The notes below the pieces were generated by a model. It did not search any database. It worked only from the letters and a program-made list of their open reading frames with translations, and was not told the origin of the DNA. A stretch of 57,288 bases of DNA, from contig NWUY0304075090.1 of the NCBI GenBank assembly GCA_004151065.3, positions 1 to 57,288 of the forward strand. The letters are read 5' to 3'. The position numbers and the translations under genes are program-made. How positions within the stretch are numbered: the stretch's first letter is position 1; the number at the start of each line of letters is the position of its first letter. The stretch is from Larix sibirica (taxonomy: Eukaryota > Streptophyta > Pinopsida > Pinales > Pinaceae). Of the stretch, positions 22,881-32,480 are shown piece by piece.

Positions 22881-23700
22881 ATATTCTAGATTATGATAAG
22901 TTAACTAGGAATCCGCATAATAGTATTAAGAAGCTTCACTGGAGCTACGGAAGATGAAGGAGACTTAGAGCACCAGAGCCAGTTGTTTCATATCCAGGAG
23001 CATAAGTAACAGAGTAAGCACCAGTAACAGGCTTTGCACCTACACCGGGCTATGGTATTTCCTTCCTTTCCCCGGCACCAGGGTTTGGTATTTCATCATT
23101 CCTTTAACCGGGGTTTGCTGCACCAGGCTGAGTTAGTTAGGGAGATCCAGACCTTTGTGATCTAGATCCAGAGTATTATGCTTGTGAGTCAGATGCTCGT
23201 GATCGATATTAGGATTTGAGATATCGAGATCCAGTTTAAGCAGTAGATTCTTTTAATGAAGTCGTTGGTCGAGCAACTTCCTAGTTACCGCCCCTCCCAA
23301 TATAAGTTACCTTTTTACGAGTCAATACGTGAATGGCAAAGCAACACTTCCTCTCCCTCCTACTATTTAGGAGGGTTTACTCTTGCCCTTCTTCTATATC
23401 TATACATTTCAGTGGAGCTACTGACCTACTCGGAAATGTGGATGTGTGAGGTGCAGTGGATGGCATAGGATGCTCCAATTAAACAATGGGTGCATCAATT
23501 TGTGCACACCTTAGAACCATTTATGAAGAACTGGTATTTGCAGGTATAAGTTTATCAGTGGAGGCACATTGGAAAGAACTACGGGAAAGATTTTGTTCTA
23601 CTTTCTGACTTTGTGGGGAGGAGACACCATTTGTAAGGTTAATTCAGTGTTTCCCATAGATGGAGCACCCACAGTATCTGACATAAGTTCCGCAGAGGGG
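22881..23700 (+). pseudogene. Gag fragment of a second Ty3/gypsy element
   Basis: A Pro/Gly/Asp-rich start (about 22990-23240, e.g. APVTGFAPTPGYG and YRDPV) is followed by the capsid-type gag domain. About 23405-23485 reads FSGATDLLGNVDV, the F-x-G-x-x-D-P start of the retrotransposon gag domain; 23480-23560 reads KQWVHQFVHTLEPF and KNWYLQV; after a frame change 23560-23660 reads HWKELRERFCSTF and then ETPFVRLIQCFP. It has several stops and at least two frame changes. It lies directly downstream of the first gag, so two elements were joined or nested here. The RT fragment that follows is probably its continuation. Confidence 0.75.
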
Positions 23701-23939
23701 ACCCCGTATAGGTAAACTCTGTGGAGGGGGACCATGTAGAAGTAGACTCAGCAAAAGAGAACCATGCCAAAGTATGCCTTGTAGAAGTAGTGCCTATAGA
23801 CGTATACCCTATCAAATAACTTTCTAATCTATGGTTCGAATAAACAGAGGGTCACCACCTAGTCTGCGATAAAGGGGGCACTACCAAACCTATTATTACC
23901 ATGAGCCACTACAGACAAAGCAAGTTGACATTAGCACTA

Positions 23940-25480
23940 AGTAGGAACCAAAACTAGCCGTGATCGATAATTATTGGGATGAGCATATGGTCATAGAGAT
24001 TGTAGCTCTGCTCCACGAATATGATGAGTTGTTTCCATGGATCTTTACAGAGAGAAATTACATGGTTGGAAAACTTGGTTCAATTAATATTGAGTTGAAG
24101 CCAGACACCCGACCAATAAAGAAATTACCATACAGAATGAACCCACGCTATAAGGAGCAGGTTATACAATAAATAGATATAGGGAAAAAAAGATAGGTGG
24201 AATCCATGTGTGTGTTTAATTCCATTGACTCGATGAGGCCTGCATGCATGACTCCTTTCTAACTCCCTTTAGTGATAAGATATTGGAAAAAGTAACAAGG
24301 AATGAGGCATAATCTTTTCAAGATTGCTTTTCAGGATATTGTATAATCCAGATAGTAGAGGAGGAGAAGAAGAAAACTATTTATTCTATGGAATGGGGGT
24401 TGTACACCTATAACATAATGCTCTTCTTACTAAAAGATTAACCTATAGTATTTTCCAGAGTTGTAGTTGTTGCATTTAGGGAATACATTCAGAATATCGT
24501 GGAGTTAGATCTGGATGACTGGATAGTATACAACTTGATAAAGAATCATGTTGCGAAGCTTAGATTAATGTTGGATGGGTGTTGGCAGATGCAGTTGTCA
24601 CTTAATATTAAAAAGTGCATTTTCTGTACCCTATTCGGTGTCTTGTTGGGGCATATCATTTGCAAGGAGGGATTATTGGGTGATCCTGCAAAGATCTTGG
24701 TTATTCTCAATTTTCCTACACTCAATAATATATCTACATTGTAGTCTATGTTGGGACACACAGGGTACGTTTATAAGGGGGGTATGCCGAGTTGACGGTG
24801 CCGGTGGAGAAATTGCTATGCAAAGGAGTGTTGTTCGTATGGATATTAGCCTGTGAGGTGGGGTTTGTAGAACTAAAACAATGGATGGTAATTGCTCTGA
24901 TTGTAGTTGTTCTAGATTGGAGTAATATTTTTCATGTTCATGTGGATGCATCTGGCATCTCCTTAAGTAATGTTTTGGCACAACTGGGGAGGGCACACTG
25001 GATTATCCAGTTTATTTAACAAGAATCAAATTGTAACGAGCTAAGCAGAATTATACTACCACAGAACGGGAAGGATTGGCCATGGTGTATGCACTCCAAA
25101 AGTTAAACCATTATATTCTAGGATGTCTATTTTAGTTTTTACAGATCACTCCGTGTTTCAATATATGGTCAACAAGCCGACGTTGGAGGATCATGCTAAT
25201 GTTTTTTATATTTAAGAGTTTTATTTCAAAGTGGTAGTAAAGCGCAATAAGTAGAACATTGGACCCAATCATCTTTATTGAATAAATAATGGGGAAATTG
25301 TGGGGATAGTTGATAAGCTTCCTAATGCTGATCTCTTTTGCATGGAAGCCATTTCATACTTCTTTATAGACATCACCAAATTCCTCAGTTCAGGCGCAGT
25401 GCTCGGAGACTCTAATCAGTGACAGCAAAGGCATTTAGTGGTACATGCCATGAATTATCACTTGATAGTATGTTTAAGTA
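23940..25480 (+). pseudogene. Ty3/gypsy pol: reverse transcriptase and RNase H
   Basis: RT starts at about 23955 with the usual block before the fingers (LLHEYDELFPWIF, then IELKPDTRPIKKLPYRMNPR). The fingers-palm section (24180-24480) is frame-shifted. The catalytic YxDD block is present as ELDLDDW at about 24499-24519, with Leu replacing Tyr. It continues NHVAKLRLML, KKCIFCTLFGVLLGH and the connection region to about 24760. RNase H follows in pieces: 24930-24960 (FHVHVDASG), about 25055-25085 (the TTE-R-E-GLAMVYAL block), and 25130-25190 with TDHSVFQYMVNKPTLED. Integrase is missing; recognisable sequence ends near 25480 at CpG-normal spacer. It is the same family as the reverse copy at 53.0-55.25 kb. 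Confidence 0.85.
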
Positions 25481-26737
25481 ATTATCGTGCTTTAGAGAGC
25501 GTGTTTATCAGCATACATTTCACTCTTTTATACTCTATGTAGCATAGTGACGAAAGGGGCCTTTTTCCCTCCTTCTCTATTATTAGGCCCCACCCGTGAA
25601 TGAAAGAAAAAAGAGGACCTGGAGATCGTCAACCGACATAAGGCAGGAGGTTGAGGGTCGATTTCGGACCCCTGGCTGGTATATAATTAGGTAGGGACCT
25701 TACTACTGAATTAATAAGCGATTTTATGATATATTATCTTAATACATATTAATTATATAGATATTCTATCCAATTCTTTACAACCCCGACTTATCCGATA
25801 ACAAGAGAGTAAGTAAAGTCCCTTTTATATGCTCATCTTATCGCCCCTATTATATATATACGCTCTCGAGAACTGCTGCACAGGTAGATCTCCTTGCTTA
25901 CCCCATTTTCCCTAGTGCGATCGGGATACCAATAATTAAGAAATATGCGCGGGATGCAATCCTTAGGAGTTCGTGGATCGGGATGATTCCGTACACACCA
26001 GATAACGGGATTCAAGCACACCAGCGGAATCAAATTATTCGTTCAGGACTCATCATGCAATAATTGCTCTCACTAATTGCTCTCACTAACACGTGTAGTA
26101 TATCGAGTACTCACTTAAATCGATTTAACCTACATTAGCTTCAATTCAATTGGATCCGAGTTTCAATTAAAATGACTTCGGAAAGAATCTCACTCAATTT
26201 TGATTTTCATTATGGGTGTTATTTCGTTCAACACATGGAGGAGTATTTTTACTATTCCGATTAGGTAGTAAAGGATTGCGTCTATGCCCAGCCATTCTTG
26301 TGGAGCCAATCCTCGACTCTTCACAGGTGTACTTAGCATGGTATTGACGTAAATAAAGACCTATTATTGTAGATAATCTAATTGATCCAGCCAGCACTAC
26401 TACACTAGTGACTTTCACCTTTCTCCTTCCGTTCGGTTTGAATCCTGACTCCTTCCACTTATATTAATTGCTTTCCTCTCCCCTATAATTTCCACTCCTT
26501 CCTCATAGACTACCTCGCTTCCAACCAAGAATAAGGCTGACAAGCACAACAAAAAAAGCAAAGTGAGCCTCTTCTGCCTGCCTTTCGGTAAGTAGGACTA
26601 CTTATTCTACAGACAGGTCAAATAAAGTTGGGCCTTTTCTTTCCCTCCGGCTTTGGCCTGTGTGCCTTCATCCAAAATGAAAGGAGGGTTGGAACTTCAA
26701 AACCCTCCTAAACGTGCATTTTATAAATAAAAGATTA
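25481..26737. other. CpG-normal spacer
   Basis: No gene. TAATTGCTCTCAC is repeated in tandem at about 26060-26088. Open frames are short and unmatched. Confidence 0.55.
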
Positions 26738-26773
26738 AGCGGGATAGAGTAATTGGTAAACTCGCCAGGCTCA
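26738..26773 (+). tRNA. trnfM: 5' half of a mitochondrial-type initiator tRNA (trnfM) gene
   Basis: AGCGGGATAGAGTAATTGGT followed by AAACTCGCCAGGCTCA reproduces the acceptor 5' strand, D arm and 5' anticodon stem of plant mitochondrial tRNA-fMet. Similarity stops inside the anticodon loop: CTCAT is expected and CTCAC is seen. The following bases do not pair with the CCAGG stem, and no T arm or 3' acceptor strand follows. It is a non-functional fragment, probably made by repeat-mediated recombination, and the best organelle signature in the window. Confidence 0.7.
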
Positions 26774-26993
26774 CACTATCAAAATTACCAAGTACAGTGT
26801 TAGGTTCTTAGTTCTAATTTCCCAGTTTCCAGGCAGCTTTCCATCATGCCACAACACAAGGAGAGATTGGCACAACCATGCAACATAGCAGCGCTAATGT
26901 CCCTTTGTGATAAAGAGTATTCCCATTAAAGTAACCCCTCTCCCTTATAGTAAAACCTGCTTACGCATCCTTCTTGGCAACCAGCTTTTCCTT
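26774..26993. other. Short spacer after the trnfM fragment
   Basis: Nothing recognised. It does not contain the missing tRNA half on either strand. Confidence 0.5.
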
Positions 26994-27086
26994 CCCTTCG
27001 TAAAATGGCATTTTCATCTGTCGGCCACCTGCCTTTCATTCCCTTCGTAAAAATGCATTTTCATCTGTCGGAGACCTACCTTTACT
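26994..27086 (+). repeat. 47-bp tandem duplication
   Basis: CCCTTCGTAAAATGGCATTT...CCACCTGCCTTT occurs twice (26994-27040 and 27041-27086) with a few differences. Confidence 0.9.
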
Positions 27087-27879
27087 TCCTCTCTTAAACT
27101 CAACTTGCTGACGAGCTAATCCACCTTGAATCGCTGGTTACCCAATCACATTTAATGGGGGTGACAGATCAGATTAACCTCACTAGGTAAATGGCCACCT
27201 CACCGGGATACAGGCAAGCAAGTCTACACTTCGGGAGTTTATCGTACGCCTCTGCATTGCTGCCGGTAGGAGCTTCTTCTTGCTTCGGAGCGTCACTGCT
27301 ACACATTGCCGGGAGGATTTAAGCGCTTAAGGACGCATTATTCATTGATGGAGCTCTGCTGCGGTTAGTCTTTGGGTTGGACTAGTTGCAGTTCCTTTAG
27401 CTAGGGCAGGTCCTGTAGCCTTTCCCTTCCATTAGCTTAAGAATACTCATCCTGTGGCTGCTCCTGTGGTTCGGGCTGCTCCTGCAGTTTGCGCTGTTGT
27501 TAGGCTGCAAGGGTGTGTTTACCTGCTAAGCTGTTACCATATCTAGGGCTTGGTCTGATGCTGATGTTCCAGTAGCTAGGGATTATTGCTTTCGATCGTA
27601 TCTCGGGATATAAAACTTTTGGACCTAAATATCCAATAAATGAAACTGGGTCTACTTGTAATGGAGAAACTTGGTCAGCTGGCGTATTCACTGGCCCAAT
27701 CACTTTTTGGTTTTTTACCTATCAGCATGAGCAAAGGAGAAGGAGCTCATACAATCATCAGCATTAGCCTGCATTTATAAGTCCTGCATTTATAAGCACA
27801 GGTCCTATCAACCTAGAGACCGAGTAGTCCAATTGGATATTTAGGTCCAAGGCTCATGTCATCCCCTCCAGATGCCTAT
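27087..27879. other. Spacer with Pro/Ala/Val-coding-like tract
   Basis: About 27390-27510 on the forward strand reads as PVAAPVVRAAPAVCAVV, with GCTGCTCCTGTGG words repeated. GCATTTATAAGTCCT is duplicated at about 27770-27797. No gene family recognised. Confidence 0.45.
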
Positions 27880-29060
27880 TTAGAGCCGCCAGTTTCAGAG
27901 CCAATTCTAGGCACCAGCACCAGTAGATCCAACAGCAGCAGATTATGAGCCATAACCAGTAGATCCAGTCGTTGAAGCAGTTGACCCAGCACCAATATTA
28001 GCAGATGCATTTGAACCAGAGCTAGTTGATCCAGTCCTTGAACCACCTTGCCTAGGCGCATTCCTTCCACCAGATCGAAAGCCATGCCCGGCATACTAAT
28101 CGCCATTTTTGAGAACTAGCTATTATAGCACGGTAAGCAAAGGTAGCTAGAGAAGCAGCGATGGTAGTTTATTTCGTCGATTAGTCAGTTGTTAATTCTG
28201 TTGGTTATGCAGTTGGTTAAGCAGTTGATGCGGTTGGTTCATACGCGGCATCCCTTCTAGGTGGTCCATATTAAGTAATTTATGTAGCACTTTACCCAGT
28301 ATAAGTTGACCTAGACCCATATTAGAATGTTCCTGACATAAGAGATTCTGATGCTTTTTAGAGTGATCGAAAGGAAGAGCCATATGTTCCGGATCGAGAC
28401 ACTATAGAGTTAGTTGCTTAACAAAATTGTGTCATCAGTAGCAGAACCAAAGCAAGTATATGATCTTCGTGAACGATACCTAAACCTTCCTGAGCTAGAT
28501 CCGTATTTTGATCTTAGTAAGTGAAACCCATAAGCATAGGGAGCAGCTATATACCCAGCAGCATAGGCAAAGGCATAAGTGCTATCATAGACAGGACCAA
28601 AGGCATACCTAGGGGCTTAAAAGGCATAGGCATTGTTGACAGAGGTAGCAGCCCTACTAGTTGAAAAGCGAGTAGTTTATCCAGTCGAATAACCTCCAGC
28701 AGCAGCTTCCCTTTGCTCTGTTCCAGAACCAATAGACCGAGGAGTGGTTCGGGATGAGCCAGTTTTTGTTTGGGATCCAATTCCAGTTTATGATCCAGTT
28801 GCTCGTGATCCCGTTTACCTTGAGCAAGTATCCCTTCCATATTGAGAACCAGCATAATAGACAGGGGCAAAGCCCGCTTCTGATTTATAGTGCAACTTAA
28901 TCAATCTAGTCAAGGTGATCAACTACCTCCGTCGCAACAGGAAGGAGCAAAGCCAAAAGCAGAGCCTATTCCAGAGTCATCACCTCTAAGGCATACCTTC
29001 CTGCTTGATAGCCTATTTGAAAGCCAGCATCTGAACCAGATCGAGTGCCAATTACTAACC
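27880..29060 (+). repeat. Low-complexity GATCCAGT/GAACCAG tract with a coding-like frame
   Basis: Dominated by three-base-phased words such as CCAGTAGATCCAG, GTTGATCCAG, GAACCAGC and GCATAGGCA. One forward frame reads as Pro/Val/Asp/Glu/Ala repeats: about 27957-28050 (PVDPVVEAVDPAPILADAF) and 28760-28850 (PVFVWDPIPVYDPVARDPVY). About 28425-28520 also looks protein-like. Between 28525 and 28890 that frame has about 12 stops, nearly all TAA/TAG, with one CAA left. Similar words recur at about 22990-23240 and 40690-40930. I recognise no family. It could be a decayed repetitive protein or simple-sequence expansion. Confidence 0.5.
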
Positions 29061-30156
29061 TTGACCCAGTTGAAAAAGGGTTATGGGTGGGATAAATAGG
29101 CGGATCGAGTTACATATTTTTTTGACTCGTTTAAGATTTGTAGCAGCCTTGGTCCCTATATATAGGTAAAAGGCAAGGACTAAATCCACCCACTAGCGGG
29201 GACTATTTACTGGTCCAAATATCTTTAATTACGTATATCACGCTTGTCACTATAACAAGGGTTTACACAGTAAAGGTAATGAACTTCCGTCTTTAGGTAA
29301 ATAATAAGGTTTGTTAAATTACATTTCTCAATTGAAATCTTATCATTTGAAGGAAATTTATTGCTTGTCTGCATCGGGCAAGGAAGCAGCCTTAAGGGAT
29401 ATATAAGTGAAAATCCAGTGTTTTGTTGACCTTTAATAACTACCATCAGTAGAAGAGATGGCGGCAAATTACCCCGTTCAAGTCGACCCAGCGTAAGGGT
29501 GACCTATAATGGGAAGCGGAGAAGCAAACAGCAGAAGTAGCTACCCATCCCATTAGGCTTGGAAAGTACACGCTATACAGCTAATTATTCCCACCCACAA
29601 CCGGGCACCCTTTGAGTTTCACAAAGTAAGCCGTGGAAGCACCATAAAATATACACGCACATCTTTAGTATAATAATTAACTTAGGCCGGCGCGCATACA
29701 CACACTGCATCGACCAGACACTCTATCCCAATTCAACTTTAACGCCGGTCAGCAGCTTATTCTCGAACCAAAACAATGAGAGCCAACTAGGAGATCTGCA
29801 AGTGGTTGTAGAATTCCACCCCGAACTCAAAGCAAGTTGTCACCAGAATCTATGCAGTCCCCGGAATCTATGCAAGTCAAGTGTAAAAACCAGTAGTGGT
29901 ATATGGAGCCCAGTGGAGTAGTTTATGTTTTTCTGCTTACATTCATTCCTATAAATAGCCCTTCCCCATGCACAATCTCAAACAGAAACAGAAGACTTAC
30001 TGGTAAAAACGCATGTACTACTTCAAAGTAAAATATGCTAATGCATTTACTAATGTTTATAGAATTGGTATTTATTGCCATACAACTTTCGGCTGCCATA
30101 GCCAATGGCGAGAAAGACAGTCACAGGCATTAACTGCAAAATAACGGTGGGATAAT
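29061..30156. other. CpG-normal spacer
   Basis: Reverse open frames at 29467-29225 (80 codons) and 30105-29923 (60 codons) have no recognised domain. Nothing else stands out. Confidence 0.5.
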
Positions 30157-30480
30157 ATGTCCTTGTCTCATCTGGTTCATCGGGAACTGCTGCCAGGAAT
30201 TACACTGTTGAAACTGATTATGCTGGGGATGATGATTCCACTGGTGCTGGAAATGCTGGTAATAACGCTGGTTACACTGGTGCTGCTTATAATCCCGTTT
30301 TTACTTATGCTAATTGGAATAATGCTAGTCGTTCTGCTGCTTGTCGTTCTGATTATTAAACTGCTGATCGTAATGCTCGTGTTGAGAATCCTTTAACTGC
30401 TCTGGTAATTTATGCTGGGAATGCTGGTCGTAGTGCTGGTTATGCTGGTAATTCAACTGGGAACTATTGGGAATTATGCT
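30157..30480 (+). repeat. GCTGGTAAT-rich low-complexity tract
   Basis: Words such as GCTGGTAAT, GCTGGTTA(T/C) and AATGCT repeat in phase. One frame reads as Ala/Gly/Asn-rich sequence for about 100 codons with a single TAA (near 30358). The frame open from 30157 (MSLSHLV...) is a Leu/Ile/Val-rich reading of the same repeats and is not convincing as a gene. Confidence 0.55.
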
Positions 30481-30699
30481 CCTTAAACTCAGACATAAAG
30501 CCTCATACTTACTGCCTTGGTATGCATCCTTGGGAAAATACTCCTTTGGTGGGAAACATCCTAAAACTCCTTCCTTGGTAAACTAATCCCTACAGCCTTG
30601 GGGGGGGAATAGCCTTTTTAATTACTCCTTGGCACCAGACTTACAATTACAGAATACGTAATAAGCCCTATTACCTCTGAACGAGCCTTGCCTTACACC

Positions 30700-31080
30700 T
30701 TATGACCGAAACTTATTATTACCCTTTACTTCCGGGGGAGGATCACTGTGTAGAAGAAAGTAAACTATGTACATAAACCTGTATACAAAGGAATGGTAAC
30801 CCTGATTTCCAGGCTGCCTGATAACAAGATTGGTCCATTCATAGACTGGCAACTGTACCCCTGAATTTGCCTTTGTCTTTACCTCTAGGGGTTCGAAATA
30901 TGGGGCATTACAGTACAGCACCAAATACATCAAGTAGGACTGATATCTGAAGTCTCTAACAGTATGGAAGTTATCCAGGATATAATGGATATTGTCTGCT
31001 AAGAATTGACAGAAATCAAATTTGGCTAGCATGAGACCTGAAGGAGGGGTTAAAACAGAATAGGAGAGCGAGGATAACAA
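30700..31080 (-). CDS. Unidentified 126-codon open frame, probably a coding fragment of a retroelement
   Basis: Open from ATG (complement of 31080) to a stop at 30700. Unlike most frames here it reads like a real folded protein: aromatic-rich helices (FDFCQFLADNIHYILDNF), RYQSYLMYLVLY, then PVYEWTNLVIR and FVYRFMYIVYFLLHSDPPPE. Its CpG content is lower than in the flanks, which suggests an insert of nuclear origin. I recognise no domain. The charged and aromatic pattern is compatible with the helical N-terminal region of a plant retroelement gag-like protein, but that is inference. The upstream sequence lacks a continuing frame, so the ATG may be fortuitous and the fragment truncated. Confidence 0.4.
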   Translation of the reverse strand: MLSSLSYSVLTPPSGLMLAKFDFCQFLADNIHYILDNFHTVRDFRYQSYLMYLVLYCNAPYFEPLEVKTKANSGVQLPVYEWTNLVIRQPGNQGYHSFVYRFMYIVYFLLHSDPPPEVKGNNKFRS

Positions 31081-32480
31081 CTCTGCGGGTATAACCTATA
31101 AGGTAGGAAAATCATATATATCGTAAAGCCCTAAAACCAACCCGTTCCCGTTAAACCTCCTTACCCAACCCTTAGCCACGTTATGCTCAGGAAGAGTCGT
31201 AGGGTAACTCTTACCGTTACCGTTACGTTAGGCTGTTACCATTATGTCTTTCCTTAGCCATTGGGAGGATGAACTTACCCGAGCGTGGCCCATTCCTTGA
31301 GCCTAGACCGAATTAAAGACTTAGTTCTACGGCTCACGTAATACAACGTAAATTCTCTAGCTCAATAACACTTAATGAGTAACGCCATACGAAAGCAGAC
31401 TGAGAAGCCCCAGCCCGAGAACCCTTCCTTTAGCCCGATAACCGCAGAAAAAAATATTGTAAGGCAGGACAAAGGTAAGATAGTAAGGTAAGATAGTAAG
31501 GTAAGAACGTTATCACAAATTATACCGGGATGGCCCATTTACCGGGGAATAAGATAAGATACAGGTTTACGCAAGTATCATTTTTCCTTAGCTTTACGCA
31601 GGCATAAGTATTTCCTTAGATAATATATAATGCCCTCGTTACAATTAACTCTATCTATAGTGAATAGGCCCCTCTAAGAGTAAGACCATACTTCTCGGAG
31701 GTACAACCTATAAGGTATACCACCCTATTAGTTAATACTCTTGTAACTTCGTTAAGGCTCTCGTAACTTCACCTTATCTGCCATCTTGAAGTGCAATAGA
31801 TTGACTCCAAGGTCTAATTCTCGGAGCTAATAGCTTCCTGTCACTAGGCTCACCGACCAACATTATTGACTTATTTGATCCTATTACTCCCGGGCAACAA
31901 AACGACTTAAAAACTTGTCTATTATTTAAGCTTTATCTGGCACGCCAATTATTATGAAAAGCGCTATTATTATCACGCAGGTCGAGCTCAACTTTTATGG
32001 CCTGTCCCGTGCCCCATTCCCCTTAAATAATAATAAGCGGGTATAGCACTAATAATTCTGTATTTTATGAGCTTTAAATAACAGGTAACTAGAGCCAAAG
32101 GGATAAGTATAAAGAGAACATATATAAATACTTATATATGTAATTACGCTCTGGTCTTTTCTATACTTTATTGATCTATGTCAATATGTTCTTTTTACCC
32201 CTAATACCATCTAAAGTATTTACTCGTATGCCCCGCCTTCGGTAACTATAGAGTGAATAAAGCCAAGCCAAGGAAATAAGTGAGCGAGTGAGTAAGTTTG
32301 GTAAGTGACACAACTCCTGGAAAGCCCTTCCTTATGAATGAGGATCGAAGCGTAATTACATCTATTAGTAATTACCAGCAGCCTCTTGTCTATAAGCAGC
32401 CCCTTATATATTTTTTACTACCCATTATCTATTTACACACTGAGTAGGGCATTACATTAGAGGATGCTCCCAAATATATT
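31081..32480. other. CpG-normal spacer with short repeats
   Basis: No gene. Contains CCGTTA repeats (about 31210-31232), AAGGTAAGATAGT repeats (31472-31508) and GCGTAATTACAT-type 12-mers at 32138-32149 (reverse) and 32350-32361. Confidence 0.55.
31472..31508 (+). repeat. AAGGTAAGATAGT tandem repeat
   Basis: About two and a half copies of a 13-14-bp unit. Confidence 0.8.

Noticed and set aside
24673-24996. 107-codon reverse open frame
   Set aside because: It lies antisense to the RT and RNase H fossil, whose forward reading matches a known family.
19232-25480. One complete LTR retrotransposon
   Set aside because: Two gag regions of different type occur in a row, integrase is absent and no 3' LTR closes it, so it is a composite of at least two broken elements.
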